From: Cardinalis cardinalis
Taxonomy: Eukaryota; Chordata; Aves; Passeriformes; Cardinalidae
Reading direction: 5' to 3'
NCBI GenBank assembly: GCA_014549065.1
Contig: JACDOX010000004.1
Span: 7,334,116 to 7,398,115, forward strand
DNA length: 64,000 nt
Shown: piece after piece, positions 48,001 through 61,503 of the stretch
How positions within the stretch are numbered: position 1 is the first letter of the stretch
Layout: every line of letters starts with the position of its first letter
Notes under the pieces: generated by a model
Databases searched by the model: none
Told to the model about the DNA's origin: nothing
Seen by the model: the letters and a program-made list of their open reading frames with translations, nothing else
Position numbers and translations under genes: made by a program

Positions 48001-51000
48001 GCTTGATAATAGTGTTTATTAACTGGCAGAAGCTTAAGTATCTGTGGTGGTCTTGCACCTTTTGACAGAGAAAAGTGTTGTACAAATTAATGGGGTTGTT
48101 CTCTAAAATATATTAATTTCTGCTGGAATATCATAGGTAGCCTTCTGTTTGCACCTGTCCTTTTCAGGATTGCATCAGGAGTAACTGGATATTCACTTCA
48201 AACTTCTAATTTGAAGAAAGTTTTTATAAGCCTTGAGCCATAGGTTTTATCTTCTTCTGCAAAATGATATGAAAATATTGTAAACAAAACTGTAGCTCTT
48301 CGTGGCCCCTGCTTGATTTTCATGCATTGGTTTACTTACTTCTTGTATTCCTCTTGATGAGGACAGGAGAAAGCATCAAAGTTATTTTCCTTTGTATGAA
48401 GCTATACCTCTGCTGTGGCTAAGACCATAAGGACTTCTCACTTTCAGCTGATTTCCATGTCCTTTAATCTCTCACAGCTCCACGTGTCTTTTTGCATCAT
48501 CTCAAACTGATTAGATAAAAAATGAAAAGTTTACTTGGAAATTACAAGTACTGAAAAGTGTCATACTCTTTGAGTGCCTTGCTTGCAGGAGGCAGTGGGT
48601 GGGAAGGAATAAANGCATACCTTAATTATACAGTCTCTCTGTTTATTTTCACAGCTGTAGCTTTGCTGAAATGTGCAGCAGACATCCTAAATCCACCAAG
48701 CAAGGTCCCTGTGTGTTGCACCTGCCAGTCCTACAATCTTGGTACCAGTTGGGGATGTGTGTGTGGCTGAACAATGCAGGAAGACTGCAAGAGGTTTATC
48801 CCATTAGAAATAAATTACAGTGTAGTGTAGCATGAAAATGATGTGTCAGTGAATACAGAACACAGGATTACCTTCTGTCTCTTCCCTTTATCACAGATAA
48901 CAGCAGCAGTATGGGAAGGAGATTTATATTGCACTTATTTGAAGCTGACCAAGCAATTTAGATGAGTTGAAATAGGGATTTTATTTCTGGAGAGAAGAAT
49001 GTGTGCTTGCTAAAATGCCATTAATTGCTTTATTATTTAAAGCACAAATTTTATCCAGCAATTTGTTGGTCTCCTCTTTTTTTCTGGTGAAAATAATTCA
49101 CGGTGAAAAGATTATTCTGTCAAAAAAGATGATGAACCTGCTAACAAATTAAGTTAAAAGAAGCTGAACTTTCAATTCAGCTTCTGTTTTCACCCCCCTT
49201 CTCTCTCTTAAGTACTGTGTGCATGTGTGAATTTCAATAAAAATAATAGTGGCTTAGCTTACTATGAAAACCTTAGCAAAAATTGCAGCAAATACCACTG
49301 CAGCACTGGAATCACAGGCAACCCCTTACATGTTGGGAAGCTGCTGTCACGTTGTAGTAGCAGTGGCTTGGCACACCCATTGCAAGCAGAGCCCTCTTGT
49401 GCTGTCACACGTAGAGCCAAGGAGCTTAGGAGAGCTCCTAGCCTCTCCTGGAGGCAGAGGCACTCACTGGGAAGGNCCAGTCCTTTCCAGGTCCAGTGCT
49501 GAACTCTGCTCCTCCTCCCCACCCTTGTTAGAAAAATGCCATGTCAACTTCTTCCACAAGCACTGTCCCTGTTTGTCAAACTTCCTGCTTNAGCTCTTTC
49601 TTGGTTTTTTAAATCAGTCTCTTTGCAATCTCTTTTTGCTCCTNTCGGTGCAATTTTGTGTTTCTTTATTTGACTCCTCCATTACCTCCAACAGCAGCAT
49701 GGTGGCCAATCTCCATCACCCAAAGCTATGCTTTTTCTCCTAGGGCTTCATGCCTGGAATTTGCCCTGCCAATATTAACCCAATGCTTGCCCATGGCTGA
49801 TTTATTTGCCATAAAGACAAATTCAACCCAAAGGAGATGTGCCTCCATGCAAATCAGTTTTCTTGTACAAGNACTGCTTGGAGGAATGGTCACTTCTTTA
49901 TCATGCCCAAAGCACAAGCTTTGGGATTTCTGCTTTGCCACAGGCTGAANATTAGGAAAGATGTGGAGCTTATGAGGTGAGCAGAGTCTTCTGTACTGTT
50001 GGCTCACTTGAGTCACTTTAGAGACCTTGAAAGCATTGCTTGCTTCAGTTGTGGCCCTAAGGATTTCCTTACATCCAAGAGGGCTTTGGAGAAGGCATGT
50101 AGATGTGCTTTCTGGAGAAAGGTGATAATTATGTTTTAGTTAAAAAATAACAGCTGTTCCATGGAAAAAGAGCTTTGAAGCCATTTCTTGTATCTTTCAG
50201 TTCTTCACAAATAGAAGTCATTCCAAGATACATATATATATAAATTTTCATTATTACTATTTCCTTGTGNGACAGAGGATTGCTCCCTGTCTTGATCAGT
50301 GCTTAAAGCTGCAGTGAGACCCCTCAATTGCCAGTGATTCTGTATCATTTGTGTCACCATCGATAGGGAAAAAGAACAGCTTTTACAAAAACTATTTTTA
50401 TTACAGATGTGTAGACGTGAATTTATAGCTTCAATCGTGCTTCCAAGAGAGCAGCTGTGAAAGTGAGATAGAAAGCTGGATGAAAGAGCTGGCAGGAAAA
50501 GTAAAACATAGCNGGGGGCTGCAGGAGGGGATAACACCTGGAAACATCTGCTGGGAGAAGTAAAGCTGGAGAAGGCATGGAGCCACTATGCCTCACCAGT
50601 CCCTGACCAACTACTGGCTTCTTGCCTGCTTTTTGTTTCTGTTTTGTTTCGCATTGCCTGGTGTATTTATCCCCACCCTTATTTGCAACAGACGATTTTT
50701 ATAAGGTTCGGAAGTGAGTGAGTGCTTTTTCCAGCTCTCTGGTCTCTGTGCCTGCTGGAACATCTGTACACACACACTCTTTTCCTGTCTAAAGATAGTT
50801 TGAGCTAGTGTGCCCAAAATACAGCTTCAGGCTTGGGTTTGTTGTTGTCTTAGTAAGCATAAAAATGTGTTCTAATATTATGTCACTCCAGTTACGTGTT
50901 TCAGCAGCTGCAGTCTGTTTGTGTCCAGTTTGTTGAGAATGGCCTTGCTTCCTGGGATTTGTTTTTCCATAGCTGGAGCCCTGGGTTACTTGGTTTGACC

Positions 51001-52473
51001 AAGACTGCACATTGCAGTCTTTCTGTGAGTACGATCATTCTTGCCCAGTAGGATAATTCCAGCAGGGTTTTCTGCTGGAATGACATGACCTCCTTTGACT
51101 GACCTCATGCTCTGCCAGCACTGCTGTTTGAACATCATCCCTTCCCACCCCCTCTGCTTCCCCCTGTCCCTGCAGGCCTTGCTACAGTTGTGCAAAAAAA
51201 ATTCCTTCTTTCTGCAGTGCATCACTATGTTGAATAATTCTGCTTTTACTTCTCAGGTTTTCTGGCTTGACCTCTCCACTTCCCTCCATCCAACAAGGAC
51301 ATANTACCTAATCTCTTTTGTGGATATGTGTGTTCCTGTGGTGTGCATTGAAAAAGTGGGATTTATTTATTATAGACCTTTCCTTATTTTTTACTTATAT
51401 TGTGTTATATTTAGTTTAATGCACTGTAACTTGTGCTGTGGGGTCACAAAGCNTAATCTTACCCTCCCATCATGAAGTCCCAGATAGGAGTCTGGGATGG
51501 GAGCTTTATGTAGCCTGGAGATCCAGGGAAATGAAACTACTAATGGCAGGTTGTGTACCAGCCACACTTCTGGGTTGGCTGGTGCTTGGAAAGCTANGGA
51601 ACACAGAGATTTCAGAGGAGGCTGCTGTGAAGGGTAAAGAGGNGCAGGGAAATTACCAGGATCAGCAAGTGTTTGATGCTCAGGTATCTGAGTCCATGTA
51701 TTGTGTGGGGATGTTAATTTTTGCTNATAAATGACAAACTACAATAGGCACTTTTATACATAGAGCAAAAATCGTTCATGATTGTAAAAGTTTTTATACT
51801 GCTTGTTGCTATAACTTAGGAAATCTGAAATGGTCAAGTGAATTAATTATGTGGGTCATCTCAAGTGAGTGCCNGTAAAAAATGTTGTGCAGCTCATCNT
51901 CTATTCTCTTTTTCAACCTTGTTTTATGGAAAGGGAACTTTGGAAACTTAGAAGATTCTGGTTTTTTTGGTGATACTCCTCTATCCTTAGAGCAGCGAAG
52001 GCAAGCTCTCCTTGCTGCAGGAACCTGGCACGTTTGGGCTGGAAGGAAGGTGAAGGTGTCAGAGCTTCCTTAGCAGAGCAGGAGGGTATTCTGTCACTGC
52101 TGCTGGCTGGATGGCTTCAGGAGAAGGACTCAAGGAACCATGCAGCTGGTATCCTGCTTACGACTCTTAGAGTCTGCCAAAATTGGTTTAAAATAGCTGT
52201 TACTCAGAGAGCAATATTACAGATTTATATTTGAGCTATTTGGACTTCTCACAAGGGTTGGAATACAAGATGCCAAACAGTGCAGCTTGCTGGTTTTTTA
52301 ATACAGAGTTTCATGTTGTGAAGTTTTTGTCACAGAAATTTCTATTTCAAGCCCTGGGATACAAGGTGTTTGCAGTAAAGTGTGCTCTTGTTNCAGGGCT
52401 GAGTATCTGCCCTTCGTTGGCATTTAGGTTATCCTCATTTATGCTGCAGTGATGCCCAGGGGCTGGGTGAGTC
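45011..52473. other. Unique non-coding sequence, no recognised gene
   Basis: AT-leaning unique DNA with GC-moderate islands at about 46.3-47.7 kb. In these islands short open frames appear on both strands and look like composition effects. A 10-bp stem hairpin lies at 49,159-49,185. A 159-codon frame at 49,264-49,743 contains several N codons and shows no domain. Short (TA)n occurs near 50,231. Confidence 0.5.
49159..49185. repeat. 10-bp stem hairpin followed by T-rich sequence
   Basis: AGAAGCTGAA and TTCAGCTTCT flank a 7-nt loop (CTTTCAA). GTTTTC follows on the plus strand. Function unknown; it is short enough to be chance. Confidence 0.8.
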
Positions 52474-52545
52474 AGGGCCCTGCTGTGCTATGTGCTGGGT
52501 GACAGTAGGGTGACAGTCCCTGCCCCACGAGCTAGTAGCCTGGGT
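52474..52545. repeat. Possible ancient sauropsid interspersed repeat
   Basis: The words GGGCCCTGCTGTGCTATGTG and GACAGTCCCTGCCCCACGAG, in this order, resemble an old interspersed repeat that I recall from turtle and crocodilian DNA (GCTGTGCTAGGTGCTGTACA ... ACAGTCCCTGCCCCAAAGAG). I cannot name the family with confidence. The copy is diverged and incomplete. Confidence 0.4.
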
Positions 52546-53056
52546 CACTAGCTTCAGATGGCCACTGCCATAAGCTGCTTGGGAGTACCAGCTGCCAGGC
52601 CAGAGCATACTAAGGACAGAAAGCAGGGATAGTTCAGGTGAGGCAGCCAAACATGCATTTTAAATGCAATTTACAGTCAGGACATCAGTAGCGCCTTCTT
52701 TGCCCAAGTCAGCAGATAGAAATGCACAGCTCATTGTCAGTAACTATCCGTATATATTTCAAAGCCTTATAAGCCCTGACCTAGAATTTGGTCTCTGCCA
52801 ACACCAGTTCCCACAGGAACACAGGACCACTGTGAAAACAAAATGTTAGAATCAGAGAGATGTATATTCTCCTTCACAGCAGGGAATCTGTCTGCTTTAT
52901 CCTTCCTTGTGCTCTGTGTGCAGCATCACTGGGTGAAGTACAGGGGATGATNTCCATGGATTCAAGTGAGAGGTTGAGCTGTAACAGTGAAATGCTGGGA
53001 AATTTTTTCATGTTTATAGTATGCCTCAGTCCAAAGCATGTGCAGGTTGGAAAGGA

Positions 53057-53140
53057 GTCATAGAATTGTTTAGGTTGGAAAAGACCTTTAAGGTCATCGA
53101 GTCCAACTTTTAACCCAACACTGCCAAATCCACCACTAAG
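53057..53140 (-). mobile_element. CR1 3'-end fragment (minus strand)
   Basis: TCATAGAATTGTTTAGGTTG, GAAAAGACCTTTAAGGTCAT and CGAGTCCAACTTTTAACCC, then CACTGCCAAATCCACCACTA, are the reverse complement of the last 85 or so bases of a CR1 3' end. It is a well preserved but very short copy. Confidence 0.95.
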
Positions 53141-56100
53141 CTGGACAAAAATGCACCACTGGGTTCTATTTATGTGTTGTATAGGAGGGTGTGAGGTGGT
53201 TTCTATAGCACAAAGTCTCGACTATTGGTGTGATTCAGTTGTGCCATTGCCAGCTGGGGCAGGTCTGCAGTTCTGGAACTAGGGCAGATGAAGCCTCAGC
53301 CCCAGCTCCCCTTGCCAGGCAGCGTGTGTGTTTTACACAGCACCAGTGTGGGAACATGCTGAAGGGAAACTTCATTGTGTTTGACAGTGCCTTTTTAGCT
53401 GAAGTACTGCCACGATTGGCATGACAGCAGTGAATCCCAAAATTGGTTGATTGCCGAGAAAGCCTGTGAAGACAGACATGAGGGATAAAAGGAATTAAAT
53501 GCTTAATTAATAGGTTTATACTTCCTATTTCTTGAAGCATGACTATTTTTCCCTCTCCTGTTTGTTTACTTTAAGGTGCCATATGTTCCACTTGAAGCTG
53601 TATAGAAATTTGCTACAGAAACCTGCGCATCAGGGTTAAGAGAGTTCTTAACTAGGTGATCTGCTGCTTGAATGTTTGACTTTTGAAATAATTAAATATT
53701 TTGAGCTACCAACATGAAGANATTATTTGGCCAATATTTTGTACNCTAATAATAGCACCTATGCTGTGTAGTGTAGTTACTCTTGATTTTAAGGGACTAA
53801 AGCTTCAGCTTCTCATGGTAGAGGTTCTCTCCTTTGTTCATGTATCCCTGATAACATTTTTCATTAGAATTCTAGTTGCAAATATCAACATTTCTTTGGT
53901 GTCTCCTTCTGTTAGTTCCTTGCTTCCCACATGCTGTTCTGTGTGAAAGTCTTTGTGAATTGCTTAAAGGAGTAAAATCCTTCATGGTAATGGAGATGCT
54001 AACATGCATGACAGTTCTTATCCATCCAAAAATGGCAGCAGTTGACTTGTAGTTTTTCATATAAGCTGATTTTTCACTCAGAAAAGTTTTCACTTAGAGA
54101 AGGTAGCTATTAATTACTTATCTATCCATGTTTCAATATGCCACCATCTCGTTAAATAGCTCCCTTGTCTATTTCTTTCTGAAACTATAAAGCACTCTTT
54201 TCTGCAGAACAAGCTCAATGACATCTTGACACTTCCCTAATGTTTTCAAATCCTGGTGGGTTTGAGTGAATTGCTGGATTTATTTGAACTTCAGATTCAG
54301 GGCTTGTAAATATGCACAGATGAAAGCTAAAAAGGTTGACAAGAATGCATTTGCAGTTGCAAGCNCTAGGTTTGGCATAGTTATCTTTGGCAACATGAAC
54401 CTAATCAAGTCCAGGAACTGGAGTGATCATAAATCTGTTGTGATGCTGATAGTCGTCTTGTATTACGGTAGTCAGTACTACCTCCTCTATTATTAGATTG
54501 GGCCCTGGGGAAATGCAAAGGAAAGTGTGAGTCTCACCCACGATGTTTTGGTACTAAGCAAGCCAAGCATTTGGAGAAGATCCTTATCTTTGCTTAGCAG
54601 ATGGAGGGTGAGGTGAGCGAATGAGACCAAGTTGCTGAAGAGGTCTCGTCTTCCAAATGTTAGTGCAGAGCCTTAATGCAGGATGGCCCTTCTCTCATGG
54701 ATTGGTACCTGGCTGTCCTGTTTCCAGACAGCAGTGCTGCTTNCCACAAGAGACCTGGGAAGAGGAGTCCACCCAAGCAATGAAGCTTTCAATGGATGGC
54801 ATCGTTAAGGATGATTTCAGGAGCTGACTTCTAGTATTCCATTGGTCCAGGTAGTTGAAAGATCTGTGAAAAACCCTGCACCATGGATTTATTTTAATGA
54901 AGGAGTTTGGGTAGTGACATTATGTGTGTGTAGGGTAGTCATTAAGCAGAGGGGAAGTAGGTGGCATGTCTTTTGCTACTACTTCTGCCTCTTCACTTTC
55001 TGAGCAGAATGCTTTTTAGTTTAAGGCCTCCCAGCATACCAGCATCTCCTGGTGAGAACTGGTTAGCTGGCTCTGTGCAGGGCATGATTGGATTGGTAGG
55101 TGTTTAGTTCATAAGTTTCACCTACTCATCTTGTTTTCTATTAATAACTTTATGTTTTAATCCTGTGAGTGTATTGTGCCATGCAGCTGTCTATTTGGGG
55201 AGCTAATCCTGTAGTGGTAGGCATCTATTTCAGGAGCAGCCTAGACAGAGCACAGCCTATTTGAATGCTGGCCTGCCTTATTGTGTGTAGTGGGTTAAAT
55301 CGCTGGTATTAGTGTAGTGTAGGAGTTCAAAAAGGAAAGACGTTATTTGCATTGTCAACTCATTAAAATACTCTGTACAGATTTTTCCAAAAGAATAAGC
55401 AGCCCAAGCACACTGGGCCCCATGCCAGGGTATNTAATAGCCTTGCGCAGCGCCAGTTGAAGTCCAAGTTGGATAAAAGGCAGCTTTTTCTGGGTTTGTT
55501 AAGTATTCCTTTAAAAAAAATAAAAAAGGTTTGTGTACAGAAGTAGCAAATTAATTCAGTCCTATCAGAAAGTAGGTCAGGGACTGACCTCCCAATAGCA
55601 TGAGGCAGCACTTTCAAGCAGAAGTGACAGCTCAGCAGCGTGGACCCTCCATGTCTCCAGGAAACTTGTTTCGACAAATGTAAACACATTATATCCTGTA
55701 TTCCTCTTGCCTTTTTTTTTTTTTTTTTNNNNNNNNNNNNNNNNNNNNNNNNNNNNNNNNNNNNNNNNCTGCATTAGAAACCACAAGCTGTCACTCTACA
55801 TCCCCTTTCTTCACCCTTTCTGGTCCCCAAAGGGAAATGCCTTGTATCATAGCTAATAATTTTTGCAGGGCTGTGTAATGAGTAAGACATTCCAGCAAGG
55901 GTTTGGTGTTTTTTTATGACACACAAAGTTGAGCACTGTAAACCAGACTTGACTAAAATCCAAACCAAAGTCTTTCCAGTGGTGAGGGAAGTCAGTGGGA
56001 AGACAGGAACTAGATTAATTTAAAATCCTTCTGTCGTAGTTTTGCTCTTCTTTGAACTGAATGAAATTTTTGCATATACCCACGTGCCTTTTCAGTGTTT

Positions 56101-57370
56101 ACATTGCCAGTGTTGGTGTCCACATTGCTACAGAGAGAACCTTNAACATTTCTTCACTTCAGCTCAGCAACTCCTGAAACTGGGATCATTTTGTAATTTT
56201 GGGTGAAGCAACGAAGTGTATATAAATGGGGTGGTGGCTCCTTGAATACCTCATAAAGAATAATTGCCTCAGAAGACATGGGAATATGTTCATCTTTTCA
56301 TTGAGTTGTCACTATCAGCAGGTATTGAAGGTNGAGTGTACACTACTAGTTAACTACTTTGACTTGTACTTTTCCTGCAGTGATTTCTCCTGTGGAAATT
56401 ATTGTGGACCAGAAGGTCACACAAGGTTTTCAGCTGTCTCCTTCTCCTGGCTTTTAACTAGGTTGCACAGACAGGATGCTGTGTGGAATATATAGAGGAG
56501 GATTTCAGACTGTATTAGCCATCATGGCTCAATTTAAGCCATTTTACTAAAAATCTCATAAAACTTGACATGATTTTCTTCATTACCTAGTTACCTTCCT
56601 GGCCTGAGGTGGCTCAAAAATATCAAGAGAATCCTATGGATATGCAGATGCTGTACAGAGAATGAGTTTTGCCATGTGATGGATAAAATACCCCTTTAGC
56701 TGTTCACTACCATTTAACTGAATTTTTAAGTTCATTTGCTTAGAAGGAGTAAAAGTTGGATGACACTGTCTCACCTAGAAGTAGAGATTTGATTGGGGAG
56801 GATGGGAATATATTTGTAAAAAACAAAATGCTTCTGGCTTTAGTAAAGGTTTGATCTGAATAGATCCAAATCAAGCAAGAAGTCAGATGGATTTATATAA
56901 CAGAACTGGCTATGAGAAGCTGGGGAAGAAGAAAGTCCTGTTTCAGTGAATTACATGTTTCTGTGCTATAGATAATGTTGGCATTGATTGTTACATACCA
57001 TGCAATGGATGTCATGCTGAGAAAGTAGTGAGAAATACACTAGTGTATGCAGTGAAAAAAAAAGACAAAGGAGAGGAGTGCCCATGTACACGTGTGAGTA
57101 CACTTTTGAGGGGGCAGGCAGTTCCCAGTCTGCCTCCTAAGGGATCTTTGCATGACACAGATGCTGGCTTTCAAGTCATTATACTCTNCACAGGGCCACC
57201 AAGTTTCCTCTGCTTGAAAGGGTGGAAGTGCAAGGTGTGCTTCAGGTAAAGGCAAAGATCTGATGCTTTTTCCCACTGTTTCATGCTTACAAAGATACTG
57301 TTTCCCTTTGCTCCCTCCTGCCCTGGGGATAGAGAGTCAGGAAGGAAACAGCATCTTTTTCTACAAAGAT
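53141..57370. other. Unique non-coding sequence with an assembly gap
   Basis: No gene or recognised repeat other than the gap at 55,729-55,768 and its flanking T run. Open frames are short. Confidence 0.5.
55729..55768. other. Assembly gap (40 N)
   Basis: A run of exactly 40 N follows a T17 tract (55,712-55,728). A homopolymer that could not be read through is the likely cause, so the true length is unknown. Confidence 0.98.
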
Positions 57371-57482
57371 CAGAGTCCAACCTTCAACCCAGGACTGCCA
57401 AGTCCAGCCCAAAACCATGTCCTNAAGTGCCATATCTACGTGTCTTTAAAGACCTCCAGTATTCCAATACTGAAATCCTTTT
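57371..57482 (-). mobile_element. CR1 3' fragment with internal deletion (minus strand)
   Basis: GAGTCCAACCTTCAACCCAG, ACTGCCAAGTCCAGCCCAAA, CCATGTCCT, then GTGCCATATCTACGTGTCTT and AAAGACCTCCAG follow the reverse complement of the CR1 3' region in order. After CCTCCAG the next match is TATTCCAATACTGAAATCCT, so about 35-40 bp usually present between them are missing. The terminal 40 bp of CR1 are also absent. Confidence 0.8.
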
Positions 57483-58308
57483 AGTTCAAGGCAATTTGAG
57501 CATCTCTTAAGGTTTGAGAACTGGAAGCACCAAGTGGAGAGCTGGGAGGTCTCCTCCCACCCCCAAATGCTCATAGGAGGTCCTGCCAGGCTGGCCAGTT
57601 AAGCTGCTTCCCCGTTGCTCATGGGTGGCAGAGCTCTGTGTGACAGAGGTGACATGGTGACCTTTGCAGTGAAGACAGGTGTAGGACAGAGACAGAAAAA
57701 TTGCCCACTATTCCATGGTGTAGGCAGTCACTGGTGTTACTTCCCTTTGGGCTAGTGTCCTGTCTCACTTGTTGGAAAAGCAATTCCCATGGAATAAGAA
57801 ATCTGAAATCCTCCTTTTCTTTCTAATTTCTAGCCAGGGGAGTTTGTTTCACAGCCTGCATCCCATACAAGCAGTGACTACCAGTGCATATTTGGTATAT
57901 ATATATTCAATATATGAATTTACCCCTTCAGCTGTGTACATGCATCATCAAGGAGCAGGACACCTTCATACGTTCTCTTTTGCTTTTGAAACCTTGGTGA
58001 TGGCTTGCTGGGATGAATGTCACCTTTATGGCTTTCTCCTGTTGCCCTCCATGTAGCAGTTTTGAGGGAGTGCAGCTGCAGGATCAGCCAAGACTGCAAT
58101 CCTCCCTGTGATGGCACTGGAGGGCAGAGCAGCAAGGTGTGATGCAGAGAGGCCACGGGAGATCCTGGGTTTGCATTTCCCCAAAGCTGAACCTTCCTGC
58201 ACTGGCCCTGTGTTGAGTANGGCAAGCTCAAACTCACGCAAGGGACTTGGCAAGAATGGCTCTTCTGCTTGGGGGTGGTTTCTTCACACTCTCAAGTCAC
58301 ATCCCTGA

Positions 58309-58430
58309 AACAAACAAACAAAACCAAACAAAAAATGCTTCAGAAAAACCCAGGTTTTTCTGGGTCCCACCTTTTGGGTGGGTTTTTCTGGGTCCCACCT
58401 TCTGGGTCCCACCTTCAGGTCCCACCTTTT
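58309..58430. repeat. AAAC-rich tract and short minisatellite
   Basis: An (AAAC)n-like tract (58,309-58,336) is followed after about 15 bp by tandem units. The longest unit is 28 bp (58,353-58,380, starting GGTTTTTCTGGGTCCCACCT) and repeats partly from 58,381. It continues as two shorter units sharing GGGTCCCACCTT or AGGTCCCACCTT. Units of 28, 21, 14 and 13 bp suggest replication slippage. Confidence 0.9.
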
Positions 58431-61397
58431 CCTTCATAGTATTCTTAATTAGATTAGTGGCTTTGATGTCCTCAGGAAGTTTAAGTTGTTTGTTCCCTTC
58501 TATACAGCAAAGTAAAAAGATACANGAGAAATCATATTTTAGCAGGTGAGATAACTTACTGTAAAACTTAAGATTTTATTAGTTTTCTTCCAAGATGGAG
58601 GAGAATTGTTTTTACCTCCTAGGTAACTCATCAGCTGAAGGTTTTGACCTAATAGTTGAATCACCTTTATTTCAACCCTGTTGACTCTTGGACTGAATCC
58701 AGTGAAATAATGCATTNAATGTGATGCACTGAAAATATTTATAAATTTTTGTTACTTAGGGGGGGAAGGTGGGAGTTGCCACTTTAGTGCATTTAGTTGC
58801 CACTTTATGAATGTAGATCAATTTACACTGATTAAGCATGGATGATTTCATTTCAGTCAACAGCACAAGGCAATGTCCATCCTGACTTTAACAACGTAAA
58901 TGTCCTTTGCTTTGCTTAAATCTAAGAGTATGTCATCTGTCAGAGTAACATATCAGATGGTGAAGAAATTCTGTACAGGGTGTGTGAAATGAAGAGTCTG
59001 TATGAAATTTCATCCCTCCCTAATGTTTTGCAGGAGCTCTTTTTGGTTGAAGTAACATGTTGTGAATTTTGTAGAGACATTAGGTGGGTCATTCTTGCAC
59101 TGATGCAGGCATAGGGCAGCTTCTACAAAGGTANAATGTTGCCCCTCCTCAGGACTTTTGAACCCCTCAAAGCACTATTTTGTACAAGTGTTAAGGGGGG
59201 AAAAAAGAGAAAATTTATTCCTTGTGTTGCCCATCTAATGTCCTGAATTAATTTACTCTGCATTCTTGTGTGGTCCATGCTCTGAGATTTGGTGATCTCA
59301 GGGAGAGCTACTGGAGCACAGGATGTCCTGTGCACAACATGAACCAGTGGCTTTTAAGGGCCCCTCATGAAGCCCATTTAACAGGTGGTGTGAGTGCTCT
59401 TTTTGCTTGGCTTTGTTTCTTTCCCTGGATTTAGGCTAGTTTCTTGTTAATGTTTCGAGTTTGCATCACCACTGAAACACTGCTCACCTCAGCTGACTAC
59501 AACTTTGTGTCCATTACTGATTCCAGAGTGTAAACTAGATAGGTTATTAGTCCTGCCCTGAGGAAGAAGAGAAGGAGTTAAANTTTAAGAACTGCCTGTG
59601 GTGAACATGAGTGCTGACTAACACCTATCTTGAGTACATGGAAATCAATTTGGACCTTGTCTGATGAATGCCACTGCTGGAGTTCTTTCTTTTCCATATA
59701 GAGGTACATATGAGAATCGAGAAGTAAATGCGTTCATTTAAGATAACATNGTGTGACAGCTGAGAACAATTAAAACTCTTACTTGTAGCTGTATTTTTTC
59801 CTTCCTTTCTACAGCAGGAGGGTGGTGTCTGCAGGTCTAAGGAGTTGATACAGGCTATTTGTCACTGCTGTGATCTGATCTAGAACAAGTATCCTGCAAG
59901 GTTATTTATGTTACAGCCTTTTCTTCTAGTTTTGCACAACACACAGATCTTGGGAGATGGGAAAGGGTTTTTTTTTCTTACTAGAGTCTTTTTGGCAATA
60001 AACACATGCCTAACTGTAAGAGAAAAAACTTTCACAACCAAGCTTGTTTTGTGAAGCCCAAACATTTGTGAAGCTTACAAACCCTCAAACTTTGCATAAT
60101 GTGCCCATCCCTGGTCTCAAACATGAAGTGGCAGAAGAGGGAAGTGTTACTTTTTTTAACCAACAACTTATGACTGTGTCAACACATGACAATTTGTCAA
60201 AGCTTGCCGTAGCGGTACTGTAAATTAATTTTTAGCATCACTTGTGAGTGGTAAACACTTTGTGCAGTGTGAACAGCTCCTAGTACAGTGTGAGTTGTCA
60301 GCAGCTTGTGAGCTACCCTAAAAAAAAAAAAAGCACAGAGGGAAGGATACAAGCTCATTTACTAGTACAAAATGGATCTGAGTCTGCAAAAATTCAGCAT
60401 GTAGTGGTATGTCAATTCAACCTTGAAAACTTGTTTTTTCCGTTAATAGTAATCACCTGCAAGGCTGGGAAATCACAACTTTCCATTCTGTGCCCAAGNA
60501 GTGCCTGATAGCAAGCAGCTTTCTCAGGCTCATAACTTGGTGAAGTNGAGCCCTCTCTTTGCTCTTGGGTATTGCCTTTGCTTACTTGCTTTAAAAGCAG
60601 AACATGCAAGTATGCTCTTTTGCTGAGAGGTCTCAAATCAACCACATAAAATGCCTGGAAAAAAATTAATATGGCAGCCCAAAGAGAAATGGTGGGGGCC
60701 AAGTGCTCTCTCCTGCTCACCTGTCCCCTTGCTGTTTCTCCTTGCCTATCTCAGCTGCTGTGGTGGAGCTGCCAGTGATGGTTCATACAATAGGAGTTGA
60801 CATGATGGAAGAAAATTATTTGGTGCGAAAAGACAGGGAATATGTATTGTAGAAAACAACTTTTCAGATACAAATGTATTTTAACCTGTCACTTTAGCAG
60901 AACAAGCAGTAATAACCTCCCAACCTAACAATGACTGTTAAGTTGAATGTTAATTCGCTCAGTCGTTGAATTGCTAACANGTCTACAATTTACAAGTGAA
61001 CACCCACTCAAGAGAGAGAAAATAGAAGTTGGCGCCTGGAATTCCTGGCCTTACTGAAATCACCTACATTTTTTTGGTACTAATTCATCTTGCATTTCCT
61101 GCGAGTGTTTTAAGTAGAACTAGATGAGAAAAACAGCTGGGNGCGTTTGCTTGCCACTTTGATGCGCTCAGTGCGCGTTTTTTTTTCTCAGGCACAGTCG
61201 CTCTTGGCTTATGCGCCATAGGGTGCTTTGGCTGCACCCTGGGGCTTGTTCCTCTGAGCAGGCAGCACATGTGAAGCNTGGCACGAGAACTGTTGAGACC
61301 TGCTAAAGCTAGTTTTAACCTGGTCATGGTTTTAAAGAGAAAGGTGACTCTTTGTGTATTTGCTCATGAAGAATTTTGGTTATATTTCCTTTTCTAG

Positions 61398-61503
61398 ATA
61401 CAACTGTAAGTGCTGCCTGTATGAAGGAGCTGAGCCACACCATCCAGTAAACTGTCTAGAGCAGCAGTTGGCTTGCTTGGAAATCACTTCCAGGACTGCG
61501 TTT
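61398..61503 (+). other. Candidate 106-nt coding exon (unrecognised, Cys-rich)
   Basis: The acceptor TATATTTCCTTTTCTAG and the donor TTT|GTAAGTAAG are both strong. With one leading base, 35 codons are open exactly to the donor. The peptide begins YNCKCCLYEGAEPHHPVNCL and continues EQQLACLEITSRTAF, with five cysteines. The frame stays open well past the donor, which lowers the weight of the argument. No family is recognised. It is the longest splice-flanked open segment I found on the plus strand, but it may still be a pseudo-exon. Confidence 0.28.

Noticed and set aside
48655..48704. Segment after the strong acceptor GTTTATTTTCACAG
   Set aside because: The open frame (VALLKCAADILNPPSK) is attractive, but the only donor-like site (AAG|GTCCCT) is poor.
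49264..49743. 159-codon plus-strand open frame
   Set aside because: It includes several N codons, has no splice or domain support, and its composition is that of translated non-coding DNA.
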